From Flammeovirgaceae bacterium UBA5585 (GTDB taxonomy: Bacteria; Bacteroidota; Bacteroidia; Cytophagales; Cyclobacteriaceae): a stretch of DNA of 64,000 nucleotides. Under the pieces are notes generated by a model. That model was not told where the DNA came from. It searched no databases and saw only the letters and a list, made by a program, of their open reading frames with translations. A program made the position numbers and the translations under genes. This document shows positions 37,912 through 45,950 of this stretch, piece after piece (within the stretch, counting starts at the first letter, position 1; the number at the start of each line of letters is the position of its first letter). The DNA is taken from positions 186,001 to 250,000 of the forward strand of contig DILT01000016.1 in NCBI GenBank assembly GCA_002425185.1, read 5' to 3'.

Positions 37912-39051
37912 GTGAACAAGTTAACACCTGAAGAATTAACACGCTACAGCCGCCATTTGGTTTTGAAAGATTTTGGTAAAGAAAACCAGGAGAAACTAAA
38001 AAAATCGCGTGTTTTGATGGTGGGGGCCGGTGGATTAGGATGCCCTGCCTTGTTGTACCTGGTAGCTGCCGGTATCGGAAAAATTGGTATTATCGACTTT
38101 GATGACGTGCAGGAGTCGAACCTGCAGCGGCAAGTACTATTTAACACCCATGATGTGGGTGAAAATAAAGCGCTGGCCGCTAAAAAACACCTTGCTAAAC
38201 TAAACCCGTTTGTTACGATTTTCCCCTACGCTGAAAAACTTACCTCAAAAAATGCGTTAAAACTATTTGCAGATTACGAAATTGTGCTGGATGGTTCCGA
38301 TAACTTTCCTACACGATACCTGGTAAACGATGCCTGCGTGCTTACAGGCAAGGCACTTATCTACGGATCAATCTTGCAATACGAGGGGCAACTTTCGGTA
38401 CTCAATGTCCGTAGCACTGATGGCTCGCACTCACAAAATTATCGCGACCTTTTCCCGGAATCACCTCAACCTCATGAAGTACCCAATTGTGAACAAGCCG
38501 GAGTATTAGGTGTACTGCCGGGTACTGTTGGAAGTCTGATGGCCAATGAAGCAATTAAACTGATAACCGGAATAGGCGATCCATTGATAAACAAACTGCT
38601 TATCTTCGACAGTCTGACGTTACAAACCTTAACCGTTTCCATTCCCAATCGAAATTCGCGCGCCAACATAAAAGAGTTAATCGATTATGATGATTTTTGT
38701 GGTTTAAATGATCAGAAAGATAAATCTTTGAGCATGAAAGAAATTACTGTACAAGAACTTAAAAGTCTGTTGGATACGAATGCCGATTTTCAATTGATAG
38801 ATGTACGCGAAGTACACGAATTTGAACAAGCGAATATTGGTGGGGAGCATATTCCTATGGCTGAAGTGCCACACCAAATTGAACGAATCGAAACCACGAA
38901 GCAGGTTGTTATGCATTGCCGAAGCGGTGGAAGAAGTGGTAACATCATTCAATGGTTGGAGAAAAACCATGGATTCAATAACCTGTATAACCTGAAAGGA
39001 GGAATACTTGCCTGGGCAAAAGAAATCGATTCATCGCTGGATGTTTCTTAA
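37912..39051 (+). CDS. ThiF/MoeB-family adenylyltransferase fused to a rhodanese domain
   Basis: 379 residues, GTG start. The E1-like adenylation domain (1-250) has GAGGLGCPALLYLVAAGIGK, IIDFDDVQESNLQRQ and DGSDNFPTRYLVNDAC. A rhodanese domain at about 280-379 carries the active Cys336 in MHCRSGGRSG. This architecture activates the C-terminal glycine of a sulfur-carrier protein (MoaD or ThiS type) and supplies sulfur. Both CxxC zinc pairs of MoeB are lost: the expected CYRCLFP is NYRDLFP and only one Cys remains near DDFCG. No moaD, moaE or thi genes are nearby, so the partner is unknown. The last 4 bases overlap the end of the symporter gene on the other strand. Confidence 0.88.
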   Translation: MNKLTPEELTRYSRHLVLKDFGKENQEKLKKSRVLMVGAGGLGCPALLYLVAAGIGKIGIIDFDDVQESNLQRQVLFNTHDVGENKALAAKKHLAKLNPFVTIFPYAEKLTSKNALKLFADYEIVLDGSDNFPTRYLVNDACVLTGKALIYGSILQYEGQLSVLNVRSTDGSHSQNYRDLFPESPQPHEVPNCEQAGVLGVLPGTVGSLMANEAIKLITGIGDPLINKLLIFDSLTLQTLTVSIPNRNSRANIKELIDYDDFCGLNDQKDKSLSMKEITVQELKSLLDTNADFQLIDVREVHEFEQANIGGEHIPMAEVPHQIERIETTKQVVMHCRSGGRSGNIIQWLEKNHGFNNLYNLKGGILAWAKEIDSSLDVS

Positions 39052-40433
39052 TCCTGGAACTTTTTTGTTGGCCATAAAAGACTTCCAATAATCATTGCCA
39101 TAAGGCTTACCAACACCGCTGGTACAAGGGCTGGAATATCCAGCGGATCGTATTCAAAATACAGCCACGCCCCTATTCCGGTGGTCATGGCCAAAATGGC
39201 TCCAGTTGCGCTGCTACGCTTCCAATACATACCCAAGGCCATTGGAATAAATAGCGATACAAGGCTTAAGATTGACGCCCCACCCACCAACTCATAAATG
39301 TCTGATTTCAGGCAAGCCATTATGGTGGCAATTATGCTCACTACCAATAGCATTAGCCGTGTGGTCATTAAAAAATGTAAATCTGTAGGCTTGTCCTTCA
39401 TCATAGGTTTCAAAATATTCTCGGTAACCACGGCAGCCGGTGCCAGCATGGCCGAGCTGGTCGTACTCATGATGGCCGATAATAACGAACCGAAAAATAA
39501 AATTTGTACCGGCATAGCGGCATGCTGCAGTACCATGGTGGGCAGCGTAAGTTGAGTATCACCGTTAACGCTTTCCGGATAGAGATACTTGACACAAAGG
39601 CTGATGAACAAAGGCAACATGGCAATGGTAAGGTATAAGCCCGCAGCATAATAGCATGACCGTACGGCAATAGCAGATGACCCGGATGACATAGCCCGTT
39701 GAAAAACATCCTGAGAGGGTATGGATCCAAGCCCGAGTACCGACCAGGCCGCCAGGTATGAAACAATGGAAACTGCATCGGCATCCGGAAAAAATTTAAA
39801 AGTTGCCGAAGGAGCCGCATCAATCACATTCATTACCCCACCAGCTTTCGAAGAAAGTATGTAAGCAAGCACCCCTAGCCCCATAATAATAATTACACTT
39901 TGAATAAAGTCGGTTACCGAAATGGCCCACATGCCTCCAATAAACGTATATAGGGTAACCACTATGGAACTGGCAACAATACCTTGCCAGATGGGTATAT
40001 CGGTTACCACATTTAAAATAAGTCCTAAGGCTACTAATTGCGCAGCGATATAACCAAAATATGAAGGCACCATAAAAACACTGGCCACAAATTCAGTTTT
40101 CCGATCGAACCGATGTCGAAAATAATCGCATAGGGTAAGCAAGTTCATCGCATAGAGCTTACGCGCAAAAAACATCCCAAATAAAACCAGGCAAAGGGCC
40201 GCACCAAAAGGATCTTCAACAACGGCATACAATCCGCCTTTCAAAAATTCAGATGACGCTCCGAATATGGTTTCGGAGCCAAACCACGTTGCGAATAAGG
40301 CTGAGGTGCTCAGCACAATGGGCAGGCTTCTTCCGGCCAGCATAAAATCATTGGAGGTTTTTACCCTGCGGGCAGCCCAAATGCCGATCAGCACCGTTAC
40401 TACGAGATAAAGAATAATAGAAGCAATCAGCAA
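39048..40433 (-). CDS. Sodium:solute symporter family (SSS) transporter
   Basis: 461 residues with about 13 membrane segments. SSS features include DFMLAGRSLP near 30, TWFGSETIFGASSEF near 50, and SIPSQDVFQRAMSS near 240. Sodium-coupled uptake is expected; the solute (sugar, proline, pantothenate or other) cannot be told by eye. It overlaps the end of the moeB-like gene on the opposite strand. It follows the DUF5777-YceI-cytochrome operon on the same strand, but only by 31 bases upstream of those genes' direction, so it is last in that row. Confidence 0.88.
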   Translation of the reverse strand: MLIASIILYLVVTVLIGIWAARRVKTSNDFMLAGRSLPIVLSTSALFATWFGSETIFGASSEFLKGGLYAVVEDPFGAALCLVLFGMFFARKLYAMNLLTLCDYFRHRFDRKTEFVASVFMVPSYFGYIAAQLVALGLILNVVTDIPIWQGIVASSIVVTLYTFIGGMWAISVTDFIQSVIIIMGLGVLAYILSSKAGGVMNVIDAAPSATFKFFPDADAVSIVSYLAAWSVLGLGSIPSQDVFQRAMSSGSSAIAVRSCYYAAGLYLTIAMLPLFISLCVKYLYPESVNGDTQLTLPTMVLQHAAMPVQILFFGSLLSAIMSTTSSAMLAPAAVVTENILKPMMKDKPTDLHFLMTTRLMLLVVSIIATIMACLKSDIYELVGGASILSLVSLFIPMALGMYWKRSSATGAILAMTTGIGAWLYFEYDPLDIPALVPAVLVSLMAMIIGSLLWPTKKFQD

Positions 40434-40464
40434 CTCCGGTAGGCAGATTAAATTTCTGCTAAGA

Positions 40465-41358
40465 TTACTTTTTTCTGGTTAACTGAAAAGTTCGTGTGAT
40501 ATTAAAACCAAAATGAATATCGCCTTCCCAAAAATTTCCGGTGGTCTCGGTTACAACAGCCCTATCTATCAGACCCAGGGAATTAGTAAACACCAATTGA
40601 AATACATGTCCTCCTGTTTCGATATCAATCCCGAAACCTATAGCATCGTATCGGATATAATCAGGAGGACTGTTGGGTTTGTCATTTAACCTAAAAATAT
40701 ATTCGCCTGTAATTGCCAGGCTTCGCGTAATCTTATGTCTTCCGGCAATACCTAAAGCAAAATCTGTATTTGTTTCAACGGTTTGATTTACCCTGTTCCT
40801 GTTAACAACAAGTGGGTTAACTTGTAAAGAGAAATTTTGATTGAATTTACGAGCGATTAACAACTGGGCCACGTAGGCTAATCGATCAGTAGTTTTGATG
40901 GGCTCTATACTATCGCTATTTTTTGGCGATGTCTTATAATTTAATGTACCCAATGTAGTTATTGTGACAGGCATTTTTCCAATGTGCTGCTGCAAAAGTT
41001 TATACCTGATGTAAGAATCAAAAGTTTTATCAACGGATGTTCGTCCCAGCCCAACACCTAGCCTGTCCGTAATTCCATATTCAAGGCCCAGCCTGACGAA
41101 AGCATCATCGAGGCCCCATAAAGTATAAGCACCTTCATTGATTCTACCGAAACGATGAGAAAAAATAAACTCCAAAGAGCCCCGTGGCTTGGTCTCCACT
41201 GATTGCCCGTTAATTACCCGGGTTCCTTTAAACGTTGCTATTACTGGCACGTCAAGAGGTTCCTTTGTTAACTCCAGAAGCAGTTCACCCTGAGCAATTG
41301 ATGCGTGAGAAATAGTAACCAGTGAAACAAAAGCAAATAAGCTTTTCATGGGGGTCAT
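40465..41358 (-). CDS. DUF5777-type outer membrane beta-barrel protein
   Basis: 297 residues. Signal peptide ends in ASIAQ near residue 22. The barrel part has RGSLEFIFSHRFGRI, typical of DUF5777, and GLEYGITDRLGVGLGRTS. It starts on an ATGA overlap with the YceI stop, so it is translationally coupled to yceI. Function unknown; this family recurs beside YceI and cytochrome-like proteins in Bacteroidota, which hints at a shared task in the envelope. Confidence 0.85.
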   Translation of the reverse strand: MTPMKSLFAFVSLVTISHASIAQGELLLELTKEPLDVPVIATFKGTRVINGQSVETKPRGSLEFIFSHRFGRINEGAYTLWGLDDAFVRLGLEYGITDRLGVGLGRTSVDKTFDSYIRYKLLQQHIGKMPVTITTLGTLNYKTSPKNSDSIEPIKTTDRLAYVAQLLIARKFNQNFSLQVNPLVVNRNRVNQTVETNTDFALGIAGRHKITRSLAITGEYIFRLNDKPNSPPDYIRYDAIGFGIDIETGGHVFQLVFTNSLGLIDRAVVTETTGNFWEGDIHFGFNITRTFQLTRKK

Positions 41359-41897
41359 TGAGGTTTGTGGGTAAATGTAACCGCAACCGCAACCTCTATT
41401 GTTTCAGCAATATTTTGCCAAAGTAATTGAGGTATCTTTATACTGTAGTCGGCCAGTTTAATCATGAACTTCGACTTGATGAAAATACGATCCTGGGCAA
41501 CTTCAATAGTACCGGGTACCTCCACTATTTTAGTTACGCCATGAATGGTAAGTTCACCAACAGCTGTTACAACTTGCTCACCAGGCTTGAAGTTTTCAAA
41601 ACCCTTCAACGTTCCTGAAAATGTTGATCGCGGAAACTTATCTGACTCCATGTACTTTTCATTGAAGTGCTGTTGCATTAGCTTTTTTTCAAACTGAAAC
41701 TGATTGTTCGGTATCACAAAGGCAATTTCATGAGTACCTGGATTAAATATGCCTGAAATCTTTGTGTTCTCAGCGCTTATGTCCTCCAGGGTAGCCTTAG
41801 AAAAAAAGGTGATGACCCCCTCCGTAAGCACAAACTTTTGCGCTGGTGCGGTAAACGTCACCACCAAAAACCCAACCAGGAAAAATTTTCTACGCAT
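41355..41897 (-). CDS. YceI-family periplasmic lipid-binding-type protein
   Basis: 180 residues. Signal peptide 1-19 (FTAPAQ). YceI features: IHGVTKIVEVPGTIEV near 130, FPRSTFSGTLKGFENFKPG near 90 and a closing strand with VAVAVTFTHK. YceI folds are lipocalin-like barrels that bind isoprenoid chains. The start follows the stop of the cytochrome-like gene with no gap (TAAATG), so the three genes form one operon. Confidence 0.92.
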   Translation of the reverse strand: MRRKFFLVGFLVVTFTAPAQKFVLTEGVITFFSKATLEDISAENTKISGIFNPGTHEIAFVIPNNQFQFEKKLMQQHFNEKYMESDKFPRSTFSGTLKGFENFKPGEQVVTAVGELTIHGVTKIVEVPGTIEVAQDRIFIKSKFMIKLADYSIKIPQLLWQNIAETIEVAVAVTFTHKPQ

Positions 41898-42731
41898 TTA
41901 ATTGTCCTTTGCACCGTCATCAACCCAACAGGCAATTAAATCGCGCAAATTTTGGGGTAACCCTCCGGTAGAAACCTGATCAGCGGGCATACTGCCATTA
42001 CCTGTTCGTAACTTGATAGCTTGTGCATTGGCCTGTACGGTACTCAGATTGCTCCAATTGGGTAACGAGCTTGAACCATCATGGCATGTTGACTTAATAC
42101 AATTAGCCTGCAGTATAGGCTTAATTTGCGTTTCGTAACTTACTCCCGTATTACTCGGCACTTGAGCATTTATCGTAATGGTACACCCGGTATTATCCTC
42201 TACCGTAATCATATACATTCCTGCTTTTAGGTTAGCGAATGTCGAAGATGAAACGAACGCACCAGCTCCAAGCTTATACTTATATGGGGATTGACCACCA
42301 GTTACATTCGCGGTAATAGAACCATTTGGGTTGGAACAATTCGTTTGCGGTAGTATTGTTGAGGCATTAGCGGTAGGCCCCAAAGGAGCAGTTAGCACTA
42401 CAGCGGCTAACTGCTTTTCACACCCCTTGCTGTCTTTCACCGTAATAACAAATGAACCTCCTCCAAGATTCGCAAAGGTAGAAGTACTGGAAAAAGCAGC
42501 ATTGTCCAGTTTAAACTGGTATGGCCCCATGCCACCAGAAGCTGAAACCTGAATTGATCCATTGTTTGTGCCGCAAGTTGTTGGGTTGGTTGAATTGATA
42601 AGTTGAATGGCCAGATCGGAAGTAGCACAATCAAAAGGTGTTGGTTCATCACTACTGGAGCAACTCATATAAAATAACAAGGCAACTACAGTGATTAAGC
42701 TTAGTGATCGGTATTTAAGGTTCATTATCAT
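41898..42731 (-). CDS. Lipoprotein with two SprB-type repeats and a CX4CH cytochrome-like domain
   Basis: 277 residues. A lipoprotein signal ends in FYMSC (Cys24). Two SprB-like repeats follow, at about 45-115 and 118-190, each with NGSI...GG..PY.FKL and TVxDxxGC features. The last 80 residues resemble a c-type cytochrome: IKPILQANCIKSTCHDGSS has a CX4CH heme site, and GSMPADQ could give the axial Met. Neighbours are YceI and DUF5777, suggesting an envelope redox or lipid-linked system. Heme attachment is predicted, not certain, because the spacing is not the usual CX2CH. Confidence 0.82.
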   Translation of the reverse strand: MIMNLKYRSLSLITVVALLFYMSCSSSDEPTPFDCATSDLAIQLINSTNPTTCGTNNGSIQVSASGGMGPYQFKLDNAAFSSTSTFANLGGGSFVITVKDSKGCEKQLAAVVLTAPLGPTANASTILPQTNCSNPNGSITANVTGGQSPYKYKLGAGAFVSSSTFANLKAGMYMITVEDNTGCTITINAQVPSNTGVSYETQIKPILQANCIKSTCHDGSSSLPNWSNLSTVQANAQAIKLRTGNGSMPADQVSTGGLPQNLRDLIACWVDDGAKDN

Positions 42732-42753
42732 AGATTTTTATAGGCTTATACTA

Positions 42754-44091
42754 TTATTTCCAGAAACGATACTTGACATTAAAAAAAGCCCCTAAACTGG
42801 CCAGTGAAACATCACCCTCACCCACACCGGCCAGCGGGGCTTTATAAAACGGCTCCAGTTGAATGGCCCAATGGGCATTCAACTGCTTACTCAAGCCAAC
42901 TGAAAGATTCAGCATACTGAACCATTCCTTGTTTTGTCCGTGTATAGTTTTGTAGTAGGTATAGATATTTCCATACCCCCCCTTTATAGTATATACATAG
43001 TTCTCGTTACTCATCAGGTATGATGAAACACCCAGACCAGCATAAAATGACCACTTTCGTTCTGGCGAAAAATTGTAATACAGCATTATTGGTACATCCC
43101 ACATTTTACAGTCGCCCACTACCCGATCGCTTGTTTGTCCATAGTATTCGATATTATGCGCAGTGTAAAATTTATTTGAACGGATCAATCCCGCGGCTAC
43201 TGAAAGATTTTTTGTAATAGTGTACTCAGCCAAAAGCCCATAATTCAACCCGATCTTATCAGGCTGAATTGATTCTACGGTGGAGTAATCAGGAGAAATG
43301 GAAAGCCGGATTAAAAATCGCTGGTAAAATTTACGGTGCAACGGGTCTTCGTGTTTGTGCAGTTGAGTCTGAGTGTCCTCTTCCTCTTCATTCAAAAGTT
43401 CTGTTTCATGTTCTTGCTTTTCAGTTTCAACCGAATCTACCACTATCCATTCGGCTTTGTTACTGAAACTAACCGGACCTACCTGTACCGCATTAGTTTG
43501 AATACTTGCAACCGTGCTTGCTTTATCCTCCGCTAAAACATAACCTGAGGTGCTGGCCACACTTTCCTTGTCCAACATCTTTCTACTGTTATTGACACCG
43601 TTGATGGCATTAGATTGCTCACTACTTTTTTTCTTCTCTCCTGATTGTTTACCAACACGCTCAACTATTGATTTTTCTTTAACATTTAGTGAGGAGTGTG
43701 GGCGTGAAACAATCTCCTGTCTAGCCACGATCTCATCAGTGATGTGGTTTAGCGTATTGATTGATTCGGGTTTCATTTTTTTTTCAGCTTCTTCAGAAGT
43801 GGCCATAGCAATACTGCCAGTCGTATCGTTACGCTTTGTTAATACCTGCGTAGTCGTTGTGGCCATACGTGTTTTAGCTTCATCCATACCCCGCCACACC
43901 AATACCGCTACGGTTATAACCATGATTGATCCTCTTATAATTTTATTTGCATGCCCGAATACACCTGTTCGTTCTGCCTCGTTCAACCGGTTGTCCATAT
44001 CGGTCCAATCGGGCATGACAGTATCTCCCGCTGATTTTTCGGCAGCCTGTTTAAACAAATCATCCAACTCCTGATCAGACAGATTTTGCAT
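42754..44091 (-). CDS. Probable dual-membrane-spanning anti-sigma factor (N-terminal anti-sigma helix, one TM, outer membrane barrel)
   Basis: 445 residues. Residues 1-50 are charged and helical (DQELDDLFKQAAEKS), like a short anti-sigma segment. One TM segment follows at about 51-67, then a long low-complexity linker (70-255, rich in Ser, Lys, Glu, Gln) that could cross the periplasm, then an outer membrane barrel to the C-terminal RFW-K (LLAEYTITKNLSVAAGLIRS, FYAGLGVSSYLMSN). The gene overlaps the ECF sigma gene by 17 bases. This layout matches the dual-membrane-spanning anti-sigma factors (Dma) described in Bacteroides. The signal it senses at the surface is unknown. Confidence 0.8.
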   Translation of the reverse strand: MQNLSDQELDDLFKQAAEKSAGDTVMPDWTDMDNRLNEAERTGVFGHANKIIRGSIMVITVAVLVWRGMDEAKTRMATTTTQVLTKRNDTTGSIAMATSEEAEKKMKPESINTLNHITDEIVARQEIVSRPHSSLNVKEKSIVERVGKQSGEKKKSSEQSNAINGVNNSRKMLDKESVASTSGYVLAEDKASTVASIQTNAVQVGPVSFSNKAEWIVVDSVETEKQEHETELLNEEEEDTQTQLHKHEDPLHRKFYQRFLIRLSISPDYSTVESIQPDKIGLNYGLLAEYTITKNLSVAAGLIRSNKFYTAHNIEYYGQTSDRVVGDCKMWDVPIMLYYNFSPERKWSFYAGLGVSSYLMSNENYVYTIKGGYGNIYTYYKTIHGQNKEWFSMLNLSVGLSKQLNAHWAIQLEPFYKAPLAGVGEGDVSLASLGAFFNVKYRFWK

Positions 44092-44620
44092 ATTTTATCT
44101 CCTTCATCTTCTCTAACATATTTCTTAAGCGCTCGCGCGCCTTTGATAAATTTGATTTTGAGGTACCTGTTGAAACACCGAGGATAATCCCTATCTCTTC
44201 ATGGGTGTATCCGTCAATGGCGTACAGGTTAAACACCATTCGATAAGCAGGGGTAAGACACTGCACCATCGCCATCAACTCTTGGTGTGATAATTCTTCA
44301 ATTGCCGTGGACCGCACAATAAAACGATCTGAGACCTCATCTACAGCTTGTTGGTAATAGTGCTTATTCTCCTTCCGGTAATGATCTATGGAGGCATTGA
44401 TCATTATCCGCCTTATCCATGCTTTAAAAGATGTATCCGGTTTGTATTGATCCATCTTCTGAAATATTTTCATGAAGCCATCATTGGTTACTTCCTTTGC
44501 CTCTTCGGCTGTTCTGCAGTAACGCAAACAAACACTGAAGCAGTAGCCATAGTACTGGTTGTACAATTGGCGTTGGCTTTCGCGATCGTGTCGTTTGCAT
44601 CCTTCAATCAGGACATGCAT
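44075..44620 (-). CDS. ECF-type RNA polymerase sigma factor
   Basis: 181 residues. Region 2 covers about 20-90 with NDGFMKIFQKMDQY and FKAWIRRIMINASIDHYRK; region 4 near 125-170 has GYTHEEIGIILGVSTGTSKS as the DNA-reading helix-turn-helix. Its 3' end overlaps the gene for the presumed anti-sigma partner by 17 bases, the usual sign of a sigma/anti-sigma pair. Targets are unknown and no ECF-type autoregulatory promoter was recognised in the 113 bases upstream, which is the only spacer to the first small RNA. Confidence 0.94.
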   Translation of the reverse strand: MHVLIEGCKRHDRESQRQLYNQYYGYCFSVCLRYCRTAEEAKEVTNDGFMKIFQKMDQYKPDTSFKAWIRRIMINASIDHYRKENKHYYQQAVDEVSDRFIVRSTAIEELSHQELMAMVQCLTPAYRMVFNLYAIDGYTHEEIGIILGVSTGTSKSNLSKARERLRNMLEKMKEIKYAKSV

Positions 44621-44733
44621 GGGTGATAGGGCCAGTCTTGAAAATTTTATTCAGTACGGGTGAATTCAGGGAATGGTTGCCCTGGAAATGTAAGTTACGG
44701 AGGTTTTATCTCAGTATGGATAGGCTCATAAAC

Positions 44734-44792
44734 GAAAAACCCCCGAAATCCTTGACTCCGGGGGTTAATCTTGTCTATAGTTGGCTTTAATC
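44734..44792 (-). ncRNA. Putative small RNA 1 of a tandem pair
   Basis: Read on the minus strand, the unit starts with GATTAAAGCCAACTATAGAC and ends in a terminator hairpin: AACCCCCG (44766-44759) pairs with CGGGGGTT (44745-44738) and a T-run follows. The promoter at 44798-44827 lies 5 bases before the conserved 5' end. A second unit with the same start stands at 44896-44963. I found no open reading frame of note in it. Not part of any family I recognise. Confidence 0.6.
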
Positions 44793-44797
44793 TGTGA

Positions 44798-44827
44798 CAA
44801 ACATAAGCGAAGCCCTTTTAGCAACAA
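44798..44827 (-). promoter_or_regulatory. Promoter of small RNA 1
   Basis: The minus strand has TTG (44827-44825), 19 bases, then TATGTTTG (44805-44798), an exact TAnnTTTG box. This is the full Bacteroidota -33/-7 arrangement. Confidence 0.7.
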
Positions 44828-44895
44828 TAGGCTATTCGCCAATCGGTTTAATGGAGGGACAAAATGCCGTTAATAAGGATAGAGTGACCCGGGCT

Positions 44896-44963
44896 AAAAA
44901 AATGAAAATCCCCGACATGTTCACGACAAGGGGGATTTTCAAAGTCTACAGTTGGCTTTAATC
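44896..44963 (-). ncRNA. Putative small RNA 2 of a tandem pair
   Basis: Minus strand: GATTAAAGCCAACTGTAGAC, one base different from unit 1 over 20 bases, then a different body and a terminator, GAAAATCCCC (44940-44931 as read) pairing with GGGGATTTTC (44913-44904), followed by seven Ts. The hairpin loops differ between the two units while the 5' end is kept, as expected of small RNAs with a shared seed. It lies downstream of the small membrane protein gene. Confidence 0.6.
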
Positions 44964-44968
44964 GAAAG

Positions 44969-44998
44969 TAAAGGTAGTATAAAATATTAAAAAAGCAA
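44969..44998 (-). promoter_or_regulatory. Promoter of small RNA 2
   Basis: TTG (44998-44996), 19 bases, then TACCTTTA (44976-44969), one mismatch to TAnnTTTG. The box stands 5 bases from the conserved GATTAAAG start, the same spacing as in unit 1. Confidence 0.6.
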
Positions 44999-45005
44999 CT
45001 CAGGT

Positions 45006-45194
45006 TTACCTTTTTACCTCAAGTGAATCCTGATTCAGAGAGTCCTTTTTCACGTAATCACGCTCAATTCGCTCTTTTAGCTGGGGTTTTGACCCTGGAA
45101 AAGTGGTACGTGTGGCAATGTCGTAGCTGGCATAAAACAGCAAGGCAAAGAACACGATGGCAAACCCGAGAAATATCTTTTTGTTACGTGACAT
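45006..45194 (-). CDS. Small membrane protein of unknown function
   Basis: 62 residues: a basic N-terminus (MSRNKK), one hydrophobic helix at about 7-24 (IFLGFAIVFFALLFYASYD) and a charged tail with QLKERIERDYVKKDSLNQ. One-pass inner membrane protein by the positive-inside rule, tail in the periplasm. Its ATG stands 6 bases after the T-run of the rplT terminator, so it is read either by read-through or from a very short leader. I do not recognise the family. Confidence 0.7.
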   Translation of the reverse strand: MSRNKKIFLGFAIVFFALLFYASYDIATRTTFPGSKPQLKERIERDYVKKDSLNQDSLEVKR

Positions 45195-45200
45195 GCTTGT

Positions 45201-45227
45201 AAAAAAAAAGGGACTTAACGCCCCTTT
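45201..45227 (-). terminator. Terminator after the infC-rpmI-rplT genes
   Basis: On the minus strand AAAGGG (45227-45222) pairs with CCCTTT (45212-45207) across a 9-base loop, and the T-run 45209-45201 follows. It lies 19 bases after the rplT stop. Confidence 0.75.
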
Positions 45228-45246
45228 AGTTCATTTGTTTGGAATA

Positions 45247-45591
45247 CTATTTTACCTTATTCACCACGGCATCAAATGCTTCACGGTGATTCATGGCCAG
45301 GTCGGCCAATACCTTGCGATTAAGGTGGATACCGGCTGTTTTTAACTTACCCATAAATTGTGAGTAGGATAAGCCGTGTTCACGAACACCAGCATTGATA
45401 CGGGTAATCCATATCGCGCGGTATTCTCTTTTCTTGGATTTACGGTCGCGGTAAGCATACACGAGACCCTTTTCTACGGCATTCTTGGCTACCGTCCATA
45501 CGTTTTTCTTACGACCAAAAAAACCTTTGGCCAGTTTTAAGATGCGCTTACGTTTTGCGCGGGATGCAACATTGTTGACTGATCTTGGCAT
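45247..45591 (-). CDS. rplT: 50S ribosomal protein L20
   Basis: 114 residues, standard length. Clear L20 sequence: MPRSVNNVASRAKRKRILKL at the start, GFFGRKKNVWTVAKNAV and RAIWITRINAGVREHGLSYS. It binds 23S rRNA early in assembly of the large subunit and in some bacteria represses its own operon. Last gene of thrS-infC-rpmI-rplT, the conserved order. Confidence 0.98.
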   Translation of the reverse strand: MPRSVNNVASRAKRKRILKLAKGFFGRKKNVWTVAKNAVEKGLVYAYRDRKSKKREYRAIWITRINAGVREHGLSYSQFMGKLKTAGIHLNRKVLADLAMNHREAFDAVVNKVK

Positions 45592-45668
45592 TTTATTTTA
45601 CATTTTTGGTTGTTGGCGAATCTTCTGTTTCAAGTTTGCTTAGTTGCCAAAAACCGGGTTAAACATAA

Positions 45669-45695
45669 ACCTGCCCTAGCGTGACACTGGCAGGT
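45669..45695 (-). promoter_or_regulatory. Hairpin between rpmI and rplT
   Basis: ACCTGCC (45669-45675) pairs with GGCAGGT (45689-45695) across a 13-base loop, in the 126-base spacer between L35 and L20. No T-run follows on the minus strand, so it is not a clear terminator. L20-mediated control is known for this operon in other bacteria; that this hairpin serves it is a guess. Confidence 0.35.
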
Positions 45696-45717
45696 CAACC
45701 GATTAGTAGATTTAGTA

Positions 45718-45918
45718 TTAAAGGGCGTACGGAATCATGAACTTCACGTTGTTCATATCTTCCGCTCTTACGATAGCCATTTTACCTAATCTTCTTTTTT
45801 GCTTGGTTTCCTTCTTGGTTAAGATGTGGTTCTTAAAAGCATGTTTCCGCTTTACTTTACCGGTACCCGTTACCTTAAACCGTTTCTTTGCACCAGACTT
45901 TGTTTTTACTTTAGGCAT
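45718..45918 (-). CDS. rpmI: 50S ribosomal protein L35
   Basis: 66 residues. L35 pattern: PKVKTKSGAKKRFKVTGTGK, then KRKHAFKNHILTKKETKQKR. Small basic protein of the large ribosomal subunit. Sits 32 bases after infC and before rplT in the usual operon order. Confidence 0.98.
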   Translation of the reverse strand: MPKVKTKSGAKKRFKVTGTGKVKRKHAFKNHILTKKETKQKRRLGKMAIVRAEDMNNVKFMIPYAL

Positions 45919-45950
45919 TGTATTACAATTAAATCAATTTCTATTCTCAC

